DNA of 64,000 bases from Sisyra terminalis (Eukaryota > Arthropoda > Insecta > Neuroptera > Sisyridae), in NCBI GenBank assembly GCA_958496175.1, contig OY292280.1, positions 5,890,001 to 5,954,000 of the forward strand, read 5' to 3'. Shown here piece by piece: positions 47,135 through 59,100 of this stretch. The number at the start of each line of letters is the position of its first letter. The stretch's first letter is position 1. Below the pieces are notes generated by a model that searched no databases, was not told the DNA's origin, and saw nothing but the letters and a program-made list of their open reading frames with translations. Both the position numbers and the translations under genes were made by a program.

Positions 47135-50100
47135 CTAGAAAAAAATCATAATATTCAATTATCCATAAGACTTTTAAAAAAATATTTCTTCCAAACAAGT
47201 TCGCCAGTTTCGTTGGACTAACATTAAGAGGTTGCACATCGCATTTCCATAAGATTAACATGAGAACAGGATTGCCAAATGGGGCTATTGAGCGCCAATT
47301 GGCGCCAAAATGCGATCATTCTTACCAACCGGCAATAATATTTCATTCATTGGCTATAGATAGCTAACTGGGCCTTAATTGTCTCACTCAATTGAGGTGA
47401 AGAGCCGAAGCTTAGAACCATGGAACCCGACAATTTTAAGGGAACTGGAACCAAAGTGGGAATCCAATATATAGTTTAGCTAAAACTGAATTTGGAGTGA
47501 AAGCTCTATTAATTTATAGCTACTCCGGCTCCTATCAATGAATACTTATTTGTTTAAATTCAAATGGTATATAGTAACAAATAAAATTATATTTTATGAC
47601 CAGTTAAAACCCGCAACTTTGTCTGCGTGACACTCTAATACGTCGATCGGAGAAAAGAGACTTAAATAAAATTTTATTTTGTTAAAAATGTGGTCGAAAT
47701 TTCAGCTAGCCTATCAGTAAAAAAGCAACTTATCTTGAATCTAGATACTTTCCTAAAGTATCTTTAACAGCTCTGCCTGGCCATAAACTGGGAAATATCC
47801 ATAAGAACTCAATCTTTTGTTTATTGAGACTGAAACTAGGAATTAGAGCTGGGGAGCTGGAGCCCAGAATCATGAAGCCCGAAGATTTATGGGAACTGAA
47901 GTCAAAGTGGGAACTATTTATTTTAGCCAAAAATGGATTTGGAATGAAAGCTCTACAAATTTATAGTGGCTCCAGCTCCTACGAATCCTATATTGGATAC
48001 AGTACAATAAATACTTATTTGTTTAAATTTAAATGATATATAGTAACAAATAAAATGATATTTGATGGTCAGTTAAAACCCGCAACTTTGTCTGCGTGAC
48101 ACACTAATACGTCGACCGGAGAAAAGAGACTTAAATAAAATTTTATTTTGTTATAAATGTGGTCGAAATTTCGGCCAACCTATCAGCAAAAAAGCAACTT
48201 ATCTTGAATCTAGATACTTTCTTAAAGTATTTTTTACAGCCTTGCCTGGCCATCAACTGGGAAATATCCTAAGAACCCAATCTTTTGTTTATTGAGACTA
48301 AAACTAGGAATTAGAGCTGGGGAACCGGAGTCCAGAATCATGAATCCCGAAGATTTATGGGAATTGAAGTCAAAGTGGGAACTCCAATATTTATTTTAGT
48401 TAAAACCGGATTTAGAGTAGGAGCTCTACAAATTTATTGTGACTCCGGCTCCTAACAATCTTATGTTGAAAACAGTACTTTTTTGTCAAGGGATAGTTGG
48501 AAATAAAATGGTATTTGATGGTAATAGGTCTCAAGTTATAAGAATTTAGATCAGAGTCGGAGTTAAAGTCAGACCTTGGCTTTGAAGTCTAATCTTATTC
48601 AGTTCTCCAGGCCTTCTAAGAATAAGCTGGAGAACAAAAGTGACAATTTAAATCTAAATGAAACTTTGAAATTTGGTTGGATGATTTTTTTTTTTTTTCA
48701 ATAAAATGGATCAAACCTTTTAGTGGCGCTGATCGCTTGTTCGCAATTTTTTGCATGATGTGTCACAAATTGTTCGCAGATAAATTTCGTTTCAAACGAT
48801 AATTCGTTGTCTTTTTCGTTGATAAAAGCGTTGAATTTGTCATAAAGACGTCGCAAGTGTTTGTAAATTGGATGCAAATCCTGGAAATGAACTCCAAATA
48901 TAGCGAAAATAATCAAACTTTGGCCACAGTTGAGAGTGGCATTGAGGAACGTTAATTCGATGTAAATGCCACTCATGGTATCCATGATTAATGTCCATAC
49001 AGATACGGCAAGGCCCAGAAACATGGCCATCAATAGTAGAATGAGTAGGACGATATGCTTTAAAATCTGGGCATCAGATTGATTGACAATTGAAACATAA
49101 GCGGAATGGTTTAAGGACGGGTCACTGCTGGAGCCTGAAGAAGCCTGAGAAGTTGTCACTTGATGTTGATAGTTTTGGATGGCATGATGGCAAACATCAC
49201 GTTGACATTCGAACCGACTGGGACACATGTCTGGTTCCGGATTAAGAACATCATTGGCACGGGGAGTTACAGTATTCAGTAATGATGTACTTAAAACATT
49301 CGCTAACAAATCTTCAATATCTGGTACATGATGAGTTTCTACTTCGTTGATTGTAGGTAGCGAACGTGTCTCTTGTCTCTGGACTCCTGTTCGGGATAAA
49401 TCACTTTCGTCTTCCGTATCGGTGGTGTTACCCACCAAATGAGCATCCGTTGATGATATATCATTTATTAATGATAGATATTGTTCATATCTCTTCCGGT
49501 AACGCTGATGTAAAATCAAACATCCCACAGTAACTAAAATACAAAAACAATTGATAATTTAAGGGTCACTTTTATCGGGTCACCTACACAATACATTTGG
49601 ATACCTGTCAAGATTTATAAATTACACAGGTTGCCCCATTAGAAAGAAAAAATGACGTCATACGAAGAATTTTGAAATTTGAATCAGTCTGAAGATATGT
49701 ACGAATTTCTTCTGGATACGTCACGTAGCGCATGAGGCTACCTGTGTATTTTATAAACCTTGTAACAGCCCAATGGGGCAACCTGTGGAATTTATAAACC
49801 TTGGATACCTGGTACTAAACAGAGAAGAGAGACTTATAGAAGTTCAAATGATATGGACGAAGTTGGGATTACTTTGTCGGTAATTCTCCGAGCTTTGATT
49901 AACCGACCATTAGATGTCGCTGTACAAAGGTAGTTTTGGCCAAATGTAATTTCGTACAGCGACATAATAGCCCAAACAAAATGACGTCATACGTAGAAGT
50001 TTTAAATTTGAATCAGTCTGAAGATATGTACGAATTTCTTCTGGATACTTCACATAGCGCATGAGGCTACCTGTGTATTTTATAAACCTTGTAACAGCCC

Positions 50101-53100
50101 GTAGTTTGGCAAGGTTTATAAAATACACAGGTGGCCTCATGCGCTACGTGATGTATCCAGAAGAAATTCGTATATATCTTCAGACTGATTCAAATTTAAA
50201 AATTCTTCGTATGACGTCATTTTGTTTGGGCTGTTATGTCGCTGTACGAAATTACATTTGACCAAAACTACCTTTGTACAGCGACATCTAATGGTCGGTT
50301 AATCAAAGCTCGGAGAATTACCGACAAAGTAATCCCAACTTCGTCCATATCATTTGAACTTCTATAAGTCTCTCTTCTCTGTTTAGTACCAGGTATCTAA
50401 GGTTTATAAATTCCACAGGTTGCCCCATTGGAAAATAAATGACGTCATACGAAGAATTTTTAAATTTGAATCAGTCTGAAGATATATATGAATTTCATTT
50501 GGCAAGGTTTATAAAATACACAGGTGGCCTCATGCGCTACGTGACGTATCCAAAAGAAATTCATACATATCTTCAGACTGATTCAAATTTCAAAATTCTT
50601 CGTATGACGTCATATTTTTTCTAATGGGGCAATTTATAAACCTTGGATACCTGGTACTAAACAGAGAAGAGAGACTTATAGAAGTTCAAATGATATGGAG
50701 GAATTTGGGATTACTTTGTCGGTAACTATCCGAGCTTCGGTTAACCGACCATTAGATGTCGCTGTACAAAGGTAGCCTTGACCAAATAGTATTTCGTATA
50801 GCGACATAATAACCCAAACACAATTGCACTCCTATATTTTCTTCTAGCACCCTAAAGTTAGTCCCTCGACTTTTGATTTTTAAAAAAAAATTTGAATCAA
50901 TCATTTGTTCATTTGTACTTTTTTTTTTGCATTAAAAAAGTTAATCTTAGTTACGCACCTAATAAACCTAAACTATGTACTTTTTTTTTAAAAGTAACCA
51001 ACGGTAACTAAGGTAAATTATGTTAGTACTCCAGATATATTTGTGGCGGCGCCACTTCTTGAAATATTTCCGATGCGTTGCAAGATTGGAATACTATCTT
51101 ATATATTAGCTTACCTGGTACTAGGACACGTAGTACAGAATTATCAGGATAGATGATAAAATTCAGATCTCAGCTTTTATATTTTTTAAAAAAGAAAATT
51201 CAGGTTATTTAAGATCTTTTTGTTTTTTATTTTATATTTATAAGAAGCCTGAGGAAGTTACGATTAGTAACGAAACGTAGCTAATTGAATAATAAAAATA
51301 TTAAATAAAAACAAAAAGATCTTAAATAACTTGAATTTTCTTCTTATTTAAAAAATTACCAGGATACTTAGTACCTTATACTAAGTTATTTAAACAGATT
51401 ACCGTATAACGGAATCGGGATGTAAAGCCAGTTTCCTTACACTTTTGCTTTCTATTTGACCACATAAGTATATGTGTGAAAAAAAGAGATAAATATAAAT
51501 CAAGTAACAAGTATGAGAGTATAAAACACGCATTATCCGGTAGTTTAAAATTAAGGGACTAAAAACTTCAACAAAGCTTTAGCATTCCACTCCATAGTTA
51601 TACTTACTAAAGAAACAAAGTGTTATGATAAAAACTGCCACGGCAGCTTGAACAGCTCCATACTGGAAATTGGGATTCCGTTTTTCGTATGGAAGAGAGT
51701 TTTGCTTGTCGAAGATCAATAAAAGTGAAGATATTATAATTGGAACCCTGCAAATGTCAATGATTCCCATAAAATTTAAGAAAATCCATGAATATATTTC
51801 TATATAATTTACCCCCATCCAGTGATGATCAGATAAGGTTGCAACTTGAGAACAAAGCAGAGACTTCTGCATTGCAAAAATAGTAGGGAAATAGAGAGAA
51901 ATGCTGTCCAAATGCGAGCACTGTAAACTCCCGTGGTAAAAAAGATAAATTGAATCACCAACAAGTAAGCATTGTCCCTACTTGCCGTATACCACATGAT
52001 CATTCCAATAGAAGTTAACATCTAAGAAAAAAAAAAAGGAAATGGTTATGAAATTGAAATTGAAATAATCGTTTTAATTTGATGTTGTGTCGAGTGAATT
52101 ATTCTGCACAAATATTGTAAAGATATGATGCGATGGCCACTTATGAAGATTGCTTCGCAATCGGAATATGTATCTGAGCAATATGAGTTAAACACATTAG
52201 AACATAGTTGCAATATTGAAGTTTAAAATTTCATAAAATTTGATAGCAATATATTTTTATATTTGGTTAGTAAAATATATGTTTTTTGAAATTTGAATAA
52301 AAGTTTATTAAGTGGACAGTGACCTCTAAAAACGCAAAAATGAAACACAATTTTGAAATGGTTTGAGAAAGTTCTAAAAAACAAGGTTTTGTATACAAAC
52401 TTATACACAAAAAGTAGAGGAAAGTTTTGCTCCTGTCTCTTTTAGGTCGGTCAAAAGCTGGCAACATTGCATTTTCTACTTTAATAATAATCCAACAGTA
52501 CTTTCTTACTTGTGAGAGAATCAGGAAAAGTGTGATCCGATGGGGTACCCTATCACACTTTTTTGTAACGCAAAATATCATTATTAACCAAGTTGATGCC
52601 ACCAAACTTAGTATACTGATATCAAAAGAAAAGGCATCCAACTCCAACATGTATTCGGAAGGATCCAATTTGGTAATAGATATCATTTTGGCCGAAACAA
52701 ACATTAGTGGGGCACTCAAAAATGTACACGCAACCATTGAATTTGCAATCTAAAATGAAAGTTTTAATGTTAGAATCCTGGTTCCGAACAGTTCTAAAGT
52801 AGTTTTATGACAACATTTATAGTATCAGTCTATAAAACTTGTAGACAGATAAACAGTACCAAGTCAACTTCGATGTTATATTGAGTAGAAAAAACGAAGA
52901 CACCAGGTGCACTTGGGAAAGTTCCATACAAAAATCCGTAGGTGCTTAAATCAACAGTTTCGGAATCATTTCCTCCTGGATGAAGCAAACTGATGGTTTC
53001 TCGAGTAATCAGTGGTAAAACCATTCTACAACAATTATTGTTTTAAGAAAAAATTCAACTATCCTGATTTTTTTCTATTACAATTTAACAATTATAAGGA

Positions 53101-56100
53101 TTCCCGGGACTACCAAATCAGCTCCTTTAATCTTGTGTACCTTTCCAACCATTCGAAATCCAAGAGCGAACAAAGCAGTTCCACTGAATGCCGACCCTAG
53201 AACCTACAAAAGAAAAACATAAACGTCACACTTATTCCAGACAGTTGTGGATCATCCAAAATATATGAACCCTAGTCCACCAATGAATTTTGTAAAAACA
53301 CACCTGTAGAACTGGTTTCAGCACGGCGGGAATATGACTTTTACAAATTAGGTTCCCAATGATTCCCAGTAAAGTCATTGTTACAATTGGATTAAAAATG
53401 ACTCCTTTCACCACTGAATATATCATGCGAAAGGTGGATGGTCTCGCCGTACTTTCATCAACCACTGATATAGAAGCATCGTTGTTGATTGGGGACAATG
53501 CATTGTTCTTGATTTTTTGAATTTCCATCAAAATAAATGCTCCAGGATTGAGCATTACGAGACTAATGGGAGCCATCAGGTAGAGATATGAAGCAAATTC
53601 TGGATGGCTTTGATGATATAATGCGTACACTAAAAATAAAATAAAACATATTGACACCAAAAACTTTCTAAGTCATTGAAGAATAAGTTTAACAAAATCC
53701 AGGATTGATCTACTGATGGACGAGTAATCAAGGTGACCACTCCGAAACTATAGGTACCCTAAAGTTAGGCTCCCTAAAGTTAGCCCTTCGACCTTGAAAA
53801 ATTAACAAATTTGGGGAAATATAAACCTAAAGTTGGCCCTTCATTTTTGAATACGGTTTTTTTTCCTTAGAACTAATGTATTTCTTTAGATCTTCGTTTG
53901 TTCGTGAAAGATCTACGTTGATCTTTGTTGATCCTTGAATTGTATTTTTTGAAAAAAAGCCAACAATATCAAAAAATGACTTGCATAAACCCACCCACAT
54001 CCTACATTCCTCTTCCATCATCCATCCCAAAAATGTTCCATGATCAGCTCCCTAGTTCATCGACCTTTATCCATCTCCGACACTTCCGGGTGGTCTTCAA
54101 GCCTCCTACGAAAATACCTTGTATACTTCCGTACCCGAAGGACAAGGCCTCAGGTTTGGATAAGCCTGGAGTATACAAAATCCCCTGTTAATATGAAAAG
54201 GTATACATTGGTGAAACCAGGACATTCGTGAATACACGATTGAACATCGTAGGAATGTAAAGTTTGGTCTCTCTTCTTCTCGTGGGTTTTTTCAAGGGAA
54301 AGTACCGAGAAGAATCCACAAGAATCCCAATAACATCATCAGGGATAGTGGTCTCAAACTTCACCCTTCTTGGAAAGCGATTCTCCCGGTTTTTTAAGCT
54401 GAATAGCTCTTTAAGTAAAAAAAGAAGAATTATCCCCTTCTTCCTGTTCTACTTTAAACTTTTAATTTTCCACCCACAATGCTTGAGGAGCATCCTGAAA
54501 TTAGTTTCAAAGCTATTACACCCTGAAGATGCGACCCGGAAAGGTTGCGAAACTTTGGGGACATAGTCAATCAAATAACACGGCTTTGAATCCGAAAGTC
54601 CCAACCTTTTCCATAAAAAGTTGTATTTTGGGCTCAAGTGTACTTTAGCACACCCACAATCTGACAACGTTGCATTTTTGACTTTGTTTTTAATTTAATT
54701 CGCGATTAAATCGGTCCATAATGAAAATTTAGCCACAAAAGAGAGAATTATACCATATTAGAATTGAATCATCAAAACAATCGCGAATTAAATTAAAAAC
54801 AAAGCGGAAAATGCAACGTTGCCAGATTGTGGGTGTGCTAAAGTACACTTGAGCCGTATTTTGAATATGTTTAATTTCTTTTTGGAAACTTAAAACATTG
54901 AAACCGATGTTGGAAAGTGTAAATCGTTAAATTTTACTTATTTTCGTTTGTTGGAAAAGAATTGACATTTCTTCGTTCTTAGATATTAATATTTCCCAAA
55001 TTAAAAGATACCATTATTATAAGTGACAAGTGAATTAATGATCACATAAATGATATGTTCCTTTGTTTGCCGGTAGATGACGGAAGGGAGTCAGAATTGT
55101 TAATGAAATCAAATAATTCTTGCGTTGCAATGTTTTTTTTCTCGACTTTATGGAAATCAATTCAGTGGTTAATATGTGCTCTATAATATTTACTATATGG
55201 AATTGCACATACACTTCTAATTGTTATATAAGTAGGTAAATAAATGACATATAAAATACAAAAACTCAAATAGATGCTTTAAAATATTAGATGACATAAA
55301 AATTTAATACATTTCCGTATCAAACATTTATTGATGAATTTGAATTATAAGATTTGATTAACAATACCGCCCCGCCATCTACCGGTAAACGACGGAACAT
55401 AGTAACTATTTGGGATCATCAAATCACTTGCCACTTGTAATAACGGTACTCTTCAATTTGAGAAATATTAACATCTAAGAACGAACAAATATTAATTCTT
55501 CTCGAACGAAAATAAGTAAAAATTTAACGATTTAAACTTTCCAACATCGCTTTCAATTTTTCAATTTCCAAAAATAAATGAAACATATACACTTGGCTTC
55601 TCTGAAGCACTCGCCTTTTGAATAAATATTACTTTTTATTTTTTAGATTACAAACTTCGTCATATATCGAACATTAATTATTGTGAAACTAATTTGTGGG
55701 AATGGAAATCATCACCTCCAATCTCCCATTCCATATTTGGGCAATGGAACATAATGGTGTGCTTATTTTCATGCAAGTCTTGTTTTTATATTGTAGGCAT
55801 TTTCTTAAGAAATACAATTCAAGGACGAACAAACGTAGATCTTACAGGAACAAACCAAGATCTATAGAAATATATTAACTCTAAAAAAAAGACCTTATTT
55901 AAAAATTAAGGATCTAACTTTAGGGATTAGGTACTAGTTTCAAATTTTCAATATTTCTCAATTTAAGTATTATTTTTAACGCTAGAGATTTTAATTCTTA
56001 CAAAGCAACAGCTAACCACTAAATACAACGCATAATCCATTTACTAGTTCCAAAAAAAATTATGACAAATCATAATAGAAACCAAAATAGAGCATTTCAG

Positions 56101-59100
56101 TTTCCATAGCCATACGGGCGGACATTTTTGTCCATATCTCAAAATCAAAGTAGAATTTGGTCACAAAAAGTATATAAATTGTGTACATCAAGTCGATATT
56201 AAAACATAAGTTTCCAATTTGGGGTTTTTCCTCCCCATTAGAGGACCAACTCGCCATACGGATCCGATAGATTATTTCAAATTTTCTCCGGAGGGTTGAT
56301 AAAACAAACGTATTTTTATCTAAGAATAGTGATTTATCTGACAGGTAAACTTTTATCTAGCGAATTGCTATCTTATGAATAAGGATTATCTATCTATCCT
56401 TTAATAAAATAATGGTACCCAACTGTCATAGATACAGAATAAGCCAGGGTTTCTTAACCCAGAGGGAGGTATTTTTAGAGGTGCAGAAGAAGCGCCGGCT
56501 CATGTGTACTTTAGCACACCCACAATCTGACAACGTTGCATTGTCGACTTTGTTTTTAATTTAATTCGCGATTAAATCGGTCCATAATGAAAATTAAGCC
56601 ACAAAAGAGAATTATATCATATTGAATCATCAAAAAATCGCGAATTAAATTAAAAACAAACTCGAAAATGCAACATTGTCAGATTGTGGGTGTGCTAAAA
56701 TACACTTGAGCCGTTTAAAGTAACAAATGCATTTTTGTTCCTCAGAACTCTGTTTGTTTTTTTACCACTAGATGGTTAGGTAACTCTCCGATATTACTAA
56801 TCCAGTAATTTCTATATCTATTTTTTTCTTAATTTGTATTTCAGTTAGTATTTTCGGGTTTAAGTCCATTTTAGCACACCCACAATCTGGCAACGTCGAC
56901 AATCTGGCATTTTCGACTATGTTTTTGATTGTGTTTGTTTTTTGATTTAATTCTAATATGGTATAATTCTTTTGTGGCTAAATTTTCATTATAGACCGAT
57001 TCAGTGGCGAATTAAATTAAAAACAAAGTCGAAAATGCAACATTGTCAGATTGTGGGTGTGCTAAAGTACACTTGAGCCGAAGCGCCTATACGTGTAAAT
57101 TATTAAATTGTTGATAATAAATGCCAATAAATTAATAAATTCCGCAAACAAAATTTTAACGGAGTACGGCTCGAAAAAATGGTTAAGAAACTCTGGATTA
57201 AGCTTGCCATATGGATCCGGCTAGACCCTTTGTTATTGATTTCAAATTGAAACCATTTTTTCTAAAATCTTGTCCAGTTTCCTGTATTGACCATTTTTTT
57301 AACTTCAATTTTTCAATGCTTAATGCTGTTTTGTATTTCAATTTTTATTGAATAAAATGTGATTTTCAATCAAATTTTCATTAGTGTATAATGCATATAA
57401 AATATGTCAGAAATAAATTTGAAATTAGCGCGAATAATTGACCAATGCAAAGTTAGCACCCCATTCAAGGATTTGCGAACTGGTAATGATCTTAATCGTT
57501 AGGTCCCTTAAGGTCCGATATTTTTTTCGTTAGGTCTTCTATAGTTTTTTTATAAATAATTGTTAAAATTTTGCATAAAAAAATTTGCAGGTTAGCACCT
57601 CATTTAAAAGTAAACTAATTTATTTTGATGTTTTTGCATTCCTTATCGTTAGGTCCGTATTGGTCCATCAAATTTATTATCATATTAATTGTTTTACTAA
57701 TTTTATTAGTAATTATAAATTAATTAAAATTAGCGCATGCGCATATTGTATTTGTTTCCAATCATATGCGAGAGCACGCACCAATTATCCCATACGATAC
57801 TATTCCAATTTTCGAAACTATTCCGCAATGATGACCAAGTGTTGTTAACTCGATTGCAAAATTGCGTTGACTGCGTAAATAGCGGAAATATTTGAAACGT
57901 CAAAGTAACGTTACAAAAACCGTATCAATTTAAAATAAAAGAGGTTAAGTTAAATTAATTAAATAGTTTTCATTTATAATGGGAAAAAAGTGCAAGGAAA
58001 TTCAGTGTTTCATTATTATTTGATAAAATTGAGGTGCAGAACAAATCATTACGATTTGGATTCTTGTGAAACAGGTAATATTTATTGTAAAATTCTATAA
58101 AAATGTCCAATGTTTACATTATAAAATTTGTTTTCTGTCGAAATTTTTAGACGTTTTCTACCATTCTACGAATTAATATTAGTTAAAATTTGTATTCACG
58201 CGAAAAGAGAATTTGGTACAAAGCCAATCGTCATGGTTTAACGTGTTTTTGTAAGTTAAAATAGTATTTTATCCGTTTTATCTAATACACTTAATAATCA
58301 TCATATTTTTCAGATAAATAGAATATCATATTAATTGATGAAAATACCGTACTCTAAAGGAATTTTGAAACCCTTTAGCCAATGACTCTATTCAATTAAA
58401 TTTGAAAAATAGATGTTTTGTAAATTTTGATTGCGAATTCGCTACTTTTTTATTTATTTACTCTAATAAAAATTTGCTTTTTATTCATTGAAAATACAAT
58501 CATCAATTGATTTTATTTATATATAATTCAAAATTTTCTATAATATTCATCTTAGGTCGTCATTGCGGAATAGTTTCGAAAATTGGAATAATATCGTATG
58601 GGATAATTGGTGCGTGCTTCTCGCATATGACCCATGTTGGAAACAAATACATTATGCGCATGCGCTAATTTTAATTAATTTATAATTACTAATAAAATAA
58701 GTAAAACAAATACTAGGATAATAAATTTGATGGACCAATACGGACCTAACGATAAGGAATGCAAAAACATCAAAATAAATTAGTTTACTTTTAAATGAGG
58801 TGCTAACCTGCAAATTTTTTTATGCAAAATTTTAACAATTATTTATAAAAAAAACTATAGAAGAACTAACGAAAAAAATATCGGACCTTAAGGGACCTAA
58901 TGATTAAGATCATTACCAGCATGGGGGTGTCACTCATATGGCAGACTTGGTTCCCAAAAAAACATAATTCGCTTGACGTCGATAGATGGCGAATGGGGGC
59001 GAATGTGGGGCTGTAGTTCTACTTGCTGGCGGTACGAGGCGCTATAGTGAAGTGAAATTTGCTTGATGTACGTTTATTGGTTAATTTAAAATTTGAGCTC

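Noticed and set aside
52427..52753. 108-codon plus-strand frame
   Set aside because: Antisense shadow of GPR155 exon 6.
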